Part shown: one piece after another, positions 53,069-62,241 of the stretch
Position numbering within the stretch: the first letter of the stretch is position 1
How the letters are laid out: every line of letters starts with the position of its first letter
DNA from: UMGS1590 sp963558655
GTDB lineage: Bacteria > Bacillota > Peptococcia > Peptococcales > Peptococcaceae
Length of the DNA stretch: 64,000 nt
Reading direction: 5' to 3'
Assembly: GCA_963558655.1 (NCBI GenBank)
Contig: CAUWHJ010000016.1
Span: forward strand, 1-64,000
Made by a program: the position numbers and the translations under genes
The notes under the pieces: generated by a model
Told to the model about the DNA's origin: nothing
Seen by the model: the letters and a program-made list of their open reading frames with translations, nothing else
The model's database searches: none

Positions 53069-54604
53069 ATGAGCAAAGACAGAGTCATCATTTTTGATAC
53101 CACCTTGCGCGATGGGGAACAATCCCCAGGATGCAGCATGAATTTGCAGGAAAAACTGGCGGTGGCGCGTCAGCTGGAAAAACTCGGTGTTGATGTTATT
53201 GAAGCTGGTTTTCCAATTTCTTCGCCTGGCGATTTTGAGTCGGTGAAGCAGATTGCGGATACCATTACCGATTCCACGGTTTGTGGGCTGGCACGTTGCG
53301 CCAAAAAGGATATTGAAGCGTGCGGCGAAGCGCTGAAAGGTGCGAAAAAATCACGTATTCATGTTTTTATTGCAACCAGCCCTATTCACATGGAATACAA
53401 ACTTAAGATGACACCGGAGCAGGTGATTGAAAAAGCTGTGGAGGGTGTTCGTCTTGCTAAGACGTATACCGATGATGTAGAGTTTTCTTGCGAAGATGCG
53501 TCACGCAGCGAAATTCCGTTCCTGTGCCGTATTGTGGAAGCGGTAATTGATGCTGGTGCGACCACCATCAATTTGCCGGATACGGTTGGCTATGCGGTGC
53601 CTTGGGAATATGGTGATTTCATTAAGGCGGTTATTGATGGCACGCCAAATGCTGATAAAGCCATTTTCAGCGTGCATTGTCATAACGACCTCGGCCTGGC
53701 GGTTGCCAATTCTCTTGCTGCTGTGTACAAGGGGGCGCGCCAGATTGAGGTGGCATTGAATGGCATTGGTGAACGTGCTGGCAATACATCGCTGGAAGAA
53801 GTGGTGATGGGGATTGAAACCCGTAAAGATGCCATGCAGTGTGAAACCGGCATTAAGACCAAAGAAATTTATCGCAGCTGCCGCCTGGTTAGCCAAACCA
53901 CCAATATGCCAATTCCGGCCAATAAAGCCATTGTTGGTAAAAATGCGTTCTTGCATGAATCTGGTATTCATCAAGATGGTGTGCTGAAGAAACGCGAAAC
54001 CTACGAAATCATGAGTCCGGAATCCATCGGTATTACGGCGGATAACCTTGTTTTGGGCAAACATTCCGGACGGCACGCTTTTCAGGTGCACATGGCAGAC
54101 CTTGGTTTTTATCTTGAAGGCGATGAATTGCAGGAAGCCTTCGCTGAGTTTAAGAAACTCTGTGACCGCAAGAAAGAAGTGCTGGACGATGACTTGATTG
54201 CACTCATTGATGCGAAGGTGGCGACTGCTGACGATTCCTACATCTTTGACCATCTTTATGTCTTTACCGGCACAGACCTGACATCGACAGCCACGCTTGG
54301 TGTTAAGATTGACAATGAAATTAAAGAAATTGCCACGCTGTCTGATGGTCCGGTTGATGCTGCCTGCAAGGCGTGTGAAGAAATTCTTGGGCCACAGTAT
54401 GAAGGCGCTTTTGATATGCAGTCTTACCGCATTGAAGCCATCACCGGCGGCACCGATGCACAGGCTGATGTGAACATTAAAGTGGAATATAAAAACAAAG
54501 TTTTCAATGGGCACGGGCTTAGCACCAGCGTGCTTGAGGCCTCTGCCAAGAGTTATTTGAACGCTATCAACAAAGCGTTGCATTGGGAACAGATGAATCA
54601 TTAA
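53069..54604 (+). CDS. leuA: 2-isopropylmalate synthase
   Basis: LeuA condenses acetyl-CoA with 2-oxoisovalerate, the first committed step of leucine synthesis. The 511-aa product has IIFDTTLRDGEQSPGCSM at the N terminus, HCHNDLGLAVAN near 205 and NGIGERAGNTSLEEV near 230. The C-terminal leucine-sensing domain is present from about 390. ATG is chosen with AGAAAGGA 8 nt upstream. The gene lies behind a Leu T-box. Confidence 0.96.
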   Translation: MSKDRVIIFDTTLRDGEQSPGCSMNLQEKLAVARQLEKLGVDVIEAGFPISSPGDFESVKQIADTITDSTVCGLARCAKKDIEACGEALKGAKKSRIHVFIATSPIHMEYKLKMTPEQVIEKAVEGVRLAKTYTDDVEFSCEDASRSEIPFLCRIVEAVIDAGATTINLPDTVGYAVPWEYGDFIKAVIDGTPNADKAIFSVHCHNDLGLAVANSLAAVYKGARQIEVALNGIGERAGNTSLEEVVMGIETRKDAMQCETGIKTKEIYRSCRLVSQTTNMPIPANKAIVGKNAFLHESGIHQDGVLKKRETYEIMSPESIGITADNLVLGKHSGRHAFQVHMADLGFYLEGDELQEAFAEFKKLCDRKKEVLDDDLIALIDAKVATADDSYIFDHLYVFTGTDLTSTATLGVKIDNEIKEIATLSDGPVDAACKACEEILGPQYEGAFDMQSYRIEAITGGTDAQADVNIKVEYKNKVFNGHGLSTSVLEASAKSYLNAINKALHWEQMNH

Positions 54605-54625
54605 CGATAAAGGGGAACAACGATT

Positions 54626-55888
54626 ATGGGTATGACAATGACACAGAAGATCATCGCAGCGCACGCTGGTCTATCTGAAGTACACGCGGGTCAGCTTGTT
54701 ACGGCCAAAGTGGACATGGTATTGTCCAACGATATTACCGGGCCGGTGGCGATTCGTGAGATGCGTAAAGTGGGAATGGATACGGTTTTTGATAACACAA
54801 AGATTGCGATGATTCCCGATCATTTTTCACCTGCGAAAGATATTAAGAGTGCGGAACAGTGCAAAGCCATTCGTGATTTTGCCAAGGAGCATCAGATTAA
54901 GCATTATTACGAAGTTGGTAAGATGGGCGTGGAACATTGCCTTTTGCCGGAGCAGGGCATTGTTGGCGCTGGCCAGCTCATCATTGGCGCTGACAGCCAC
55001 ACGTGCACCTATGGTGCGGTGGGGGCGTTTTCTACCGGTATGGGCAGCACCGATATTGCCGCAGCAATGATTAGTGGCGAAACGTGGCTCAAAGTGCCGG
55101 AAGCTATTAAAGTGACGGTGACAGGCGCACCAACGAATCGGTTTGTATCTGGTAAAGATGTGATTCTTTACTTGATTGGCATGATTGGAGTGGATGGCGC
55201 ACTGTACCAAAGTCTTGAATTTACCGGTGATGGGCTTGCCCATCTTTCGATGGACAGTCGTCTTACGATTGCCAATATGGCTATTGAATGTGGTGCAAAG
55301 AACGGCATTTTCCCTGTCGATGATATTTGCAAGGCTTATCTTGCAGAACGTTTCGATGGCGAAGTGATAGCGTATGAAGCCGATGCCGATGCGGAATACA
55401 GCCGTGAAATCACCATCAATCTGGCGGACCTCAAGCCACAGGTGGCTTTTCCACATCTGCCAAGTAACACCCATGCAGTTGACGCCATCGACAAAATTGC
55501 CATTGACCAGGTGGTTATTGGCAGCTGCACCAACGGGCGTCTCGAAGATATGCGTGTGGCTGGCGAGATTCTCAAAGGCAAAAAGGTGGCACCGTATTTG
55601 CGCCTTATTGTTATTCCAGGCACGCAGGAAGTTTATGAAGCCTGCATGAAAGAGGGCATCACACAAACCATTCTTGATGCTGGCGGCGTTGTTTCTACAC
55701 CAACGTGCGGTCCATGCCTGGGTGGGTACATGGGGATTCTCGCCAAAGGCGAACGTGCGCTTTCTACTACCAACCGCAACTTTGTCGGTCGCATGGGCGA
55801 TCCGGAGAGCGAAGTGTATCTTTGCAATCCAGCTGTTGCAGCCGCCAGTGCCATTACCGGCTATATCACCAATCCAGAGGAGGTATAA
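54626..55888 (+). CDS. leuC: 3-isopropylmalate dehydratase large subunit
   Basis: LeuC carries the [4Fe-4S] cluster that isomerises 2- to 3-isopropylmalate. The 420-aa size is that of the shorter LeuC/homoaconitase type. Motifs: GADSHTCTYGAVGAF near 115, and the cluster cysteines in IGSCTNGRLEDM near 300 and PTCGPCLGG near 360. It works with LeuD, encoded 6 bp downstream. Confidence 0.95.
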   Translation: MGMTMTQKIIAAHAGLSEVHAGQLVTAKVDMVLSNDITGPVAIREMRKVGMDTVFDNTKIAMIPDHFSPAKDIKSAEQCKAIRDFAKEHQIKHYYEVGKMGVEHCLLPEQGIVGAGQLIIGADSHTCTYGAVGAFSTGMGSTDIAAAMISGETWLKVPEAIKVTVTGAPTNRFVSGKDVILYLIGMIGVDGALYQSLEFTGDGLAHLSMDSRLTIANMAIECGAKNGIFPVDDICKAYLAERFDGEVIAYEADADAEYSREITINLADLKPQVAFPHLPSNTHAVDAIDKIAIDQVVIGSCTNGRLEDMRVAGEILKGKKVAPYLRLIVIPGTQEVYEACMKEGITQTILDAGGVVSTPTCGPCLGGYMGILAKGERALSTTNRNFVGRMGDPESEVYLCNPAVAAASAITGYITNPEEV

Positions 55889-55894
55889 TCAACC

Positions 55895-56383
55895 ATGAGC
55901 AGTAAAGCATGGAAAGTTGGCAATAATATTGACACCGATCTTATTATCGCTGCACGTTATCTCAACGATGCCAGTGATGAAAATATGCGCGCCCATTGCA
56001 TGGAGGATGTGATTCCCGATTATGCAAACACCATTGCACCTGGCGATGTGTTGGTGGCTGGCAGCAACTTTGGCTGCGGCAGTTCTCGTGAACACGCGCC
56101 GATTGCGATTAAGGTGGCTGGCACCAAGTGTGTCATTGCCGAAAGTTTTGCCCGCATTTTTTATCGCAATGCCATCAATATTGGCTTGCCAATTATTGAA
56201 TCACCGGAAGCGGCACAGGCGATTGACTCGGGCGATGAGTTAGAGGTTCATTTTGAAGAAGGCGTTATTAACAACCTGACAAAAAATGAAACCTATCATT
56301 TTGAAAAATTCCCTGAATTTATCCAGAAGATTGTTGAAGCAGGCAACCTCTTGAATTATGTGAAAGCGAAGGTGGGCCAATGA
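55895..56383 (+). CDS. leuD: 3-isopropylmalate dehydratase small subunit
   Basis: LeuD is the swivel subunit that completes the LeuCD active site. The 162-aa product has NNIDTDLIIAARYL and the substrate loop GSNFGCGSSREHAP. It overlaps leuB by 4 bp (ATGA). Confidence 0.95.
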   Translation: MSSKAWKVGNNIDTDLIIAARYLNDASDENMRAHCMEDVIPDYANTIAPGDVLVAGSNFGCGSSREHAPIAIKVAGTKCVIAESFARIFYRNAINIGLPIIESPEAAQAIDSGDELEVHFEEGVINNLTKNETYHFEKFPEFIQKIVEAGNLLNYVKAKVGQ

Positions 56384-57435
56384 GAAGAAAAGTAGCCGTA
56401 TTGCGTGGCGATGGCATCGGTCCTGAAATTGTTGATGCAGCTGTTGATGTGTTAAAGGCGGTAGACGCCAACTACCATCTTGGTTTGGAATTTGTGGATG
56501 CCTTTTTTGGCGGCGCTGCCATTGATGAATATGGCGAACCTTTTCCGGAAGCCACCAAAGCCATTGTGAAAGACGTGGACGCAGTGCTCCTCGGCTCTGT
56601 GGGGGGACCAAAATATGATGCACTGCCACGAGAACAGCGTCCGGAAACAGGGTTGCTTGCGATTCGCAAAGAATTGGGGCTTTATTGTAACATTCGTCCG
56701 GCGAAGTATTATGATTTTCTTGCTGACCGTTTGGTGTTTAAGAAAGAGGTTGTCGAGGGTGTAGATATTGTTATCTATCGCGAACTCACCAGCGGCATCT
56801 ACTTTGGTGAAAAGAAACGTGAAGGTGATCGCGCCTATGATGTGATGGCTTATACCCGTGAAGAAATTGAACGCATTGTGCGCGATGCTTTCGTGCTTGC
56901 CAACCAGCGTCCAAAGAAACATCTCACCTCGGTAGATAAAGCCAATGTGCTTGAAACCTCTCGCTTATGGCGTGAAATTGTTAATGAAGTGGCGAAAGAA
57001 TATCCGGAAGTGACTGTTGACCATATGTATGTTGACAATGCAGCGGTACAGTTGGTGCTCAATCCTAAGCAGTTTGATGTCATTGTCACGGAAAACAGCT
57101 TTGGTGATATTTTAAGTGATGAATCCGCTGCACTCGCCGGCTCTCTTGGCATGGTTCCATCGGCTAGCCTTGGCGGTAGCGTTGGCCTTTATGAGCCAGC
57201 CCATGGCTCGGCGCCAGACATTGCAGGCCAGGGCATCGCCAATCCAATCGCCACTATTCTTTCTGCCGCCTATATGCTGCGCCTTTCGCTGGCAGCACCA
57301 GAAGCCGCTGCGGCAATTGAAAATGCTGTGCAAAAGGTCATTGATGATGGCTACCGCACAGTGGATATTGCTGCCGATGCTGCGGCGGCTGTTGGCACAA
57401 AAGAACTGACTCAGGCGATTATTGAACGTTTATAA
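56380..57435 (+). CDS. leuB: 3-isopropylmalate dehydrogenase
   Basis: LeuB oxidatively decarboxylates 3-isopropylmalate with NAD+. The 351-aa product shows GDGIGPEI at the start, LLGSVGGPKYD, RELTSGIYFGEKK, VTENSFGDILSDE and the NAD-binding EPAHGSAPDIAGQGIANP. It is the last gene of the leucine operon. Confidence 0.96.
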   Translation: MRRKVAVLRGDGIGPEIVDAAVDVLKAVDANYHLGLEFVDAFFGGAAIDEYGEPFPEATKAIVKDVDAVLLGSVGGPKYDALPREQRPETGLLAIRKELGLYCNIRPAKYYDFLADRLVFKKEVVEGVDIVIYRELTSGIYFGEKKREGDRAYDVMAYTREEIERIVRDAFVLANQRPKKHLTSVDKANVLETSRLWREIVNEVAKEYPEVTVDHMYVDNAAVQLVLNPKQFDVIVTENSFGDILSDESAALAGSLGMVPSASLGGSVGLYEPAHGSAPDIAGQGIANPIATILSAAYMLRLSLAAPEAAAAIENAVQKVIDDGYRTVDIAADAAAAVGTKELTQAIIERL

Positions 57436-57439
57436 ATTC

Positions 57440-57474
57440 AAAAGCCAGTGTCCAAGATGGACGCTGGCTTTTTA
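57440..57474 (+). terminator. Terminator of the leu operon
   Basis: AAAAGCCAGTGTCC and GGACGCTGGCTTTT pair around a 5-nt loop, ending in a T run. Confidence 0.92.
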
Positions 57475-57711
57475 TAATGGTATGATATTATACAGGAGGC
57501 GTGTTTGGCTGGGCACATTGACTTTTAAGGAGTGTGGGATGGGATGATATTATTTGATGAAACGATAAGATGGTAAGTTGTTTGAACAATGAAAGTGTTT
57601 ACGGCTCTAATGTCTATCTTTGGGTAAGCTTTGAATAATTTTAAGGTCTATTTTAGCGAAAGATATTGTATGATGCGTGTCAATAAAACCTTTGAAAAGG
57701 AAGTGTAGCAC

Positions 57712-58071
57712 ATGGATTATAGAGAAAAAGCCATTCAGTGCGTTAAAGATACCGTGTTGCCGATACAGGCTCAACAATTTCATGCTTGCGGCGGTAGTCT
57801 TGATGTACAGTATGAAAAATATGGTAATACAGAGGCCTTTTTCGCTAAGGTGATTGAACCTGGGCATGTGTATGAGCTTGGTTATCCAAAATGTGTTTGT
57901 CCAGAGGTGCTGTCAGGGAAAACGATAGATGTGGCCCATTGTGAATGCTCCAGACAGAGTGTGTTGTATATTCTTGAACAGTTATTGCCGGATAAGATGA
58001 TTACTGTGGAAATCATTGAAACGGTATTGACCGGGGCTAAAAACTGTCGCTTTTATGTGACTGTTGAGTGA
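57712..58071 (+). CDS. Small Cys-rich protein of unknown function
   Basis: I do not recognise this 119-aa protein with confidence. It has seven cysteines: one near residue 10, one in HACGG, then KCVCPEV, AHCECSRQ and NCRFYV. The C-terminal half (CECSRQSVLYILEQLL...VEIIETVLTGAKNCRFYV) recalls V4R-type small-molecule-binding domains, but this is a weak resemblance. AAGGAAG precedes the ATG. It stands alone upstream of the Fe-alcohol dehydrogenase gene. The 240 bp before it hold no gene. Confidence 0.75.
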   Translation: MDYREKAIQCVKDTVLPIQAQQFHACGGSLDVQYEKYGNTEAFFAKVIEPGHVYELGYPKCVCPEVLSGKTIDVAHCECSRQSVLYILEQLLPDKMITVEIIETVLTGAKNCRFYVTVE

Positions 58072-58170
58072 AGAGGTTGGCTAAGAATGAGTTGTTTTCG
58101 CTCTCGTCGAATAGAGCGTTTTATACTATAATAGAGTTAACGTATAACGTAAAATGAAAGGATGAGCAAA

Positions 58171-59325
58171 ATGGCACATTTATTCAGAACACCTCAGTAC
58201 ACCTTTATTGGTGATCATGCTCTTGAAGATGCAGCACCGTTGTTTGCGCGATTTGGCAAAAAAGCGCTTATTGTTACCGGGCAGTCTATGCTGCATCAGG
58301 GCTATGTGGCACAGCTTGAAGCGTTGCTTGATGCCCAGGGCGTGGGGTATGCGCTTTTCAGCGGCATCAGCGGTGAGCCGACCAATGTGATGATTGATGA
58401 AGGCTTTGCTGTGTATCAGCAAGAGGGATGCGATTTTGCCATCGGTTTTGGCAGTGGTAGTGCTCTTGATGCGGCGAAGGCCATTGCTGTGGTAGGTGAG
58501 ACGGGCGAAGATATTGTTGCTTTTAAGAGTCGTGCTATCAATGATATGGCAACGCCGGTGGTGGCCATTCCGTCAACAGCCGGCACAGGCTCGGAGGCAA
58601 CCAAGTTTACGGTCATTACCGATACAAAGAACGAGGAAAAGCTGCTTATTGGCGGCGATGGCTTGATGCCAACATTGGCTATTGTTGATCCACAATTTTC
58701 TATGCAAATGCCGCCGAGCGTTACCGTGGCAACTGGAATGGATGCGCTGACGCACGCCATTGAAGCCTATACGTCGCGCAAGGCTTTTTCTGAAAGCGAC
58801 CTCTTTTGTCTTTCTGCCGTAAAGCGCATTTTTGCCAATCTGCCTGATGTATTGGCAGATGAAAGCAACAGACAGGCACGTGAACAAATGGCCATTGCTG
58901 CTTACGAGGCAGGCATTGGTATTGCAAATTCATCGGTAACGGTGGTGCATGGTATGAGCCGGCCAATCGGTGCGCTTTTCCATGTGGCGCACGGCATTTC
59001 CAATGCGATGTTATTAACAACTTGTTTGGATTATATTGTTGATGGTGCTTATGATCGCTTTGCAGATTTAGGGCGTGCGATTGGCGTGGTGTCTGACGAG
59101 GCAGACGACATACAGGCGAGTGCACAATTTCTTGCTGCGGTTGAATCGCTTTGCACAACTTGCCAAGTGCCAACGCTGGCTGAGTATGGTATCGAGAAAG
59201 AGAAATTCTTTTCGTTCATGGATAAAATGGCCAGCGATGCCATGGCCAGCGGCAGTCCGGCGAATACACGGAAAACGCTTACAAAAGAGGATTTATTGCA
59301 GATATATCAAAATCTGTGGCAATAA
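58171..59325 (+). CDS. Iron-containing alcohol dehydrogenase
   Basis: This is a group III Fe-dependent alcohol dehydrogenase of 384 aa. Cofactor motifs are GFGSGSALDAAKAIA near 92 and STAGTGSEAT near 132. Metal ligands lie in MDALTHAIEAYTS near 190 and HGMSRPIGALFHVAHG near 255. Members reduce aldehydes with NAD(P)H; the substrate is not readable here. Some family members reduce sulfoacetaldehyde, so a link to the taurine cassette is possible but unproven. It is followed after 22 bp by a LUD gene. Confidence 0.9.
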   Translation: MAHLFRTPQYTFIGDHALEDAAPLFARFGKKALIVTGQSMLHQGYVAQLEALLDAQGVGYALFSGISGEPTNVMIDEGFAVYQQEGCDFAIGFGSGSALDAAKAIAVVGETGEDIVAFKSRAINDMATPVVAIPSTAGTGSEATKFTVITDTKNEEKLLIGGDGLMPTLAIVDPQFSMQMPPSVTVATGMDALTHAIEAYTSRKAFSESDLFCLSAVKRIFANLPDVLADESNRQAREQMAIAAYEAGIGIANSSVTVVHGMSRPIGALFHVAHGISNAMLLTTCLDYIVDGAYDRFADLGRAIGVVSDEADDIQASAQFLAAVESLCTTCQVPTLAEYGIEKEKFFSFMDKMASDAMASGSPANTRKTLTKEDLLQIYQNLWQ

Positions 59326-59347
59326 TATGTAAGGAGGAGCGGAGACG

Positions 59348-59953
59348 ATGGATTTTACAAACGTAGAAAAGAATTTGCGTGCAGCGGGGTATGCCGTGTC
59401 TGCTTTTGACACAGCGGCTGATGCGGTGGCGTATTTGGATGCACAGATAGACGGAAAAAGCGTTGGTTTTGGTGGCTCGGTAACTTTAGAACAGATGCGC
59501 TTGTATGAAACACTCGGCAAGCATAATCATGTGGTATGGCACTGGCGGCCGGAAGAAGGAAAAAGCGTTGATGCGCTGCGTGCTGAAGCGGCAGGGGCAG
59601 AAATTTATTTTTCTTCTGTGAATGGCTTGGCTGAAACTGGCGAAGTTATTAACATAGACGGTGCTTGCAATCGCATTGCTTCCATTTTTTATGGTCATCA
59701 GAAGGTGTATCTGGTGGTGGGGGAAAATAAACTTGCAGCGGATTGTGCCAAAGCGTTAGAGCGTGCGCGTCATGTGGCTGCGCCACGCAACGCCAAACGT
59801 CTCGGCGTCGCCACTCCGTGTGCAGCCAAGGGCGACCGTTGTTATGACTGTCAAAGCCCAGACCGCATCTGTCGCGGTCTTTCGGTGCTCTGGCGTTGTC
59901 CAACTGGCAGCCAGATTGAAGTGGTTTTGATTCATGAAACATTAGGGTATTAA
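59348..59953 (+). CDS. LUD-domain (lactate-utilisation-like) protein
   Basis: This 201-aa protein is a stand-alone LUD (YkgG/LutC-like) domain: VGFGGSVTLEQMRLYETL near residue 40 and NIDGACNRIASIFYGHQKV near 100. The C-terminal part has six cysteines in TPCAAKGDRCYDCQSPDRICRG and nearby, perhaps a metal site. Such proteins are common in anaerobes; their role is not established. Probably cotranscribed with the Fe-alcohol dehydrogenase. Confidence 0.85.
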   Translation: MDFTNVEKNLRAAGYAVSAFDTAADAVAYLDAQIDGKSVGFGGSVTLEQMRLYETLGKHNHVVWHWRPEEGKSVDALRAEAAGAEIYFSSVNGLAETGEVINIDGACNRIASIFYGHQKVYLVVGENKLAADCAKALERARHVAAPRNAKRLGVATPCAAKGDRCYDCQSPDRICRGLSVLWRCPTGSQIEVVLIHETLGY

Positions 59954-59966
59954 ATCTCAGAATGTA

Positions 59967-60001
59967 AAGCTCATCTGCAAATAGCAGGTGGGCTTGTTTT
60001 T
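59967..60001 (+). terminator. Terminator after the LUD gene
   Basis: AAGCTCATCTGC and GCAGGTGGGCTT (two G-U pairs) form a stem with a 5-nt loop, followed by GTTTTTG. Confidence 0.75.
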
Positions 60002-60067
60002 GTGCAAGATTTCTAAAAAACACGACAGGGGATTTTGCTAGAATACACTGGAGAGGAGGAATGAACG

Positions 60068-60919
60068 ATGAACAATCATCGAACGGTTGTTCAAGATGCG
60101 TTGACTTATATTGAAGCACATCTTGATGAAAAATTGACCCTCGAACAGATTGCCCGTGTCGGGTATTATTCAAAATATCATGTACATCGGCTGTTTTCCG
60201 AGCAGCTTGGCATGACGGTTGGCGGGTACGTGAAGCGTCGTCAACTGACTGAGGCTGCAAAGAAACTGGTGTTTTCTGAACGTTCGGTGCTGGAAATTGC
60301 ACTTGGTTGTGGCTATGAAAGCCAACAGGCGTTTACAGCTGCCTTTTCTGAGTATTATAAAGTGCCGCCAGCTGCTTATCGCCAGTTGGGACGCTACTAT
60401 CCATTGCAGTTGCCTTTTTGTGCGAACGAATGTCCTACAACGCCGCATGAGGCGCTTGCATCTATTCGTTTGGCGAACATAGAAGATGTTTCGGCGTGGA
60501 TGGCGTTGATGCGGTTGGTTGTTGATGGTTATCCAGGCATGGAAGAGGCAACGTATCTTTTGAAGCTGGTCGCCAGCATTCATGCAGGGCGAGCGCTGGT
60601 GCTCTACGAAGGAAAGACGCTTGTGGCGGCGTTGGCGTTCTCTGAATCTCCGGCAATGATTGATTTTTTTGGCGTGCATCCGGCATGGCGACGCTTGGGG
60701 GTGGAAAAACTCTTTTTACAGGCGCTTGTAGAGGTGTACTTGCCGCATCAGGCAATCAGTATGACCACCTATCGCAGCAACGATAAAGCCGATACGGGGC
60801 AGCGTGCAATGCTATTGGCACTGGGTTTTCGTGAGCGGGAATTGTTGATAGAGTACGGCTATCCGACACAGCGCATGGAATGGTCGCCTGTTTTTGGGAA
60901 GGGGTGCGCCGATGCGTGA
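60068..60919 (+). CDS. AraC-type regulator fused to a GNAT acetyltransferase domain
   Basis: Residues 1-100 form an AraC/XylS DNA-binding domain with two helix-turn-helices (LEQIARVGYYSKYHVHRLFSE; LEIALGCGYESQQAFTAAFSE). Residues 135-280 form a GNAT domain with a degenerate acetyl-CoA loop near AWRRLGVEK. The effector pocket of classical AraC proteins is thus replaced by an enzyme-like domain that may sense or acetylate a small molecule. A strong GAGAGGAGGA site lies upstream. It overlaps the MFS gene by 8 bp, so it probably controls that exporter. Confidence 0.85.
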   Translation: MNNHRTVVQDALTYIEAHLDEKLTLEQIARVGYYSKYHVHRLFSEQLGMTVGGYVKRRQLTEAAKKLVFSERSVLEIALGCGYESQQAFTAAFSEYYKVPPAAYRQLGRYYPLQLPFCANECPTTPHEALASIRLANIEDVSAWMALMRLVVDGYPGMEEATYLLKLVASIHAGRALVLYEGKTLVAALAFSESPAMIDFFGVHPAWRRLGVEKLFLQALVEVYLPHQAISMTTYRSNDKADTGQRAMLLALGFRERELLIEYGYPTQRMEWSPVFGKGCADA

Positions 60920-62105
60920 GCAGGATTTTTTGTGGAAACGTCGCACGGCGTGGTTTCTCGTGAGCCAATGTATCACACTTTTTGGCTCCACCTTGGTGCA
61001 GATGGCGATTGTGTGGTATGCAACGCTTGAAACTGCCAAAGGATTTTGGGTGGCTGCTTTCTCCATAGCGGCCTATTTACCGCAATTTCTTATGTCCTTC
61101 ATTGGTGGCGCTTGGGCAGACCGTTACGCCAGAAAAAAGCTCATCATCATTGCCGATGCGTTGATTGCGGGTGTGACCTTGCTGATGGTGGTGTTGTTTC
61201 CTTGCTTCAAAGATGAACGACTTCTTTTGAGTGTCCTATTGCTGTTGACCTTATTGCGCTCTTTGGGTGCAGGGGTGCAAACACCGGCGGTGAATGCGAC
61301 GCTGCCAGACCTTGTGCCAACATCAAAACTTTTGCGTGTTAATGGAATCAATGCCAGTATGCAGGCAGTGGTGAATTTTGCCGCACCGGCAGCAGCTGGT
61401 GCGGTGATGGTTCACAGCTCGTTGCGGGCAATTTTAATGATTGATGTGCTAACTGCGGTTCTGGGCATAGGGCTTTTGTTGTTGATTGCGTTGCCGTGTC
61501 AGAAAACGGTTTCACAAACGAAGGTTTTTCAGAGCATTGGCCATGGTCTGTGCGGTGCGTTTGGCACACCACAAATTCGGAGCGTTCTTTTTAGCTATGG
61601 TTGTTTTACTTTTTTGTGTGTACCAGCAGGATTTTTAGCAGGACTTTATGTGCGCCGTGTTTTTGGTGACACCTATTGGTACTTAACGTTGGTGGAGCTG
61701 GTCGGCTTTGCTGGTATGTGTGCAGGCGGACTTGTTATGAGCCTTTGGGGTGGTTTTCAAAAATGCCAGCGGACACTGAGCGTTGGCTTGACGTTTTTTG
61801 GCGTGTGCGCCATCATGATGGGCGTGGTGGATGTGTTTGCGCTGTATCTTTTCTCGATGCTTTGCTATGGCGTTGCAATGACAATGGTGCAAACAAGTCT
61901 TACAACCCTGCTTCAGGAAACAGCGCCCCAAGCGCTGCAAGGGCGTGTGTTTGGCTTTATGAGCAGTATGTATGCGGGTGCCTTGCCGCTGGGAATGGCA
62001 GTGTTTGGGCCGTTGGCTGATTATTATTCGCTGTCTGGTCTGATGATTCTTTCCGGGATAGCGGCCTTGATGATGGTGTTTGCCAACCGTGGTGTTCGCC
62101 TATGA
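60912..62105 (+). CDS. MFS transporter (efflux type)
   Basis: This 397-aa membrane protein has about 12 helices. The MFS A-motif-like loop GGAWADRYARKKLI lies after helix 2, and an LQGRVFGFMSSMYAGALPLG segment lies late in the protein. It resembles macrolide/multidrug-type exporters of Bacillota. ATG follows GGAAGGGG at 7 nt and overlaps the AraC-GNAT stop, so the two are translationally coupled. Confidence 0.88.
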   Translation: MREQDFLWKRRTAWFLVSQCITLFGSTLVQMAIVWYATLETAKGFWVAAFSIAAYLPQFLMSFIGGAWADRYARKKLIIIADALIAGVTLLMVVLFPCFKDERLLLSVLLLLTLLRSLGAGVQTPAVNATLPDLVPTSKLLRVNGINASMQAVVNFAAPAAAGAVMVHSSLRAILMIDVLTAVLGIGLLLLIALPCQKTVSQTKVFQSIGHGLCGAFGTPQIRSVLFSYGCFTFLCVPAGFLAGLYVRRVFGDTYWYLTLVELVGFAGMCAGGLVMSLWGGFQKCQRTLSVGLTFFGVCAIMMGVVDVFALYLFSMLCYGVAMTMVQTSLTTLLQETAPQALQGRVFGFMSSMYAGALPLGMAVFGPLADYYSLSGLMILSGIAALMMVFANRGVRL

Positions 62106-62118
62106 AACAATGATTTTT

Positions 62119-62147
62119 ACCTAAGCGCTCGTGGCTTAGGTTTTTTT
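62119..62147 (+). terminator. Terminator after the MFS gene
   Basis: ACCTAAGC and GCTTAGGT pair around a 7-nt loop and run into seven Ts. Confidence 0.9.
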
Positions 62148-62181
62148 ATGTCAATATTTGGTATGTTTTTTTATTTTCCTC

Positions 62182-62210
62182 TCGAAAATCTGGAATACAT
62201 CGTATATAAT
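62182..62210 (+). promoter_or_regulatory. Promoter of the hlyD-like/yggS/sepF unit
   Basis: TCGAAA (62182-62187) and a perfect TATAAT (62205-62210) are 17 bp apart, about 32 bp before the first gene. Confidence 0.6.
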
Positions 62211-62241
62211 AGTCTATGATTCCTGTCTTTGAGAGGATACT

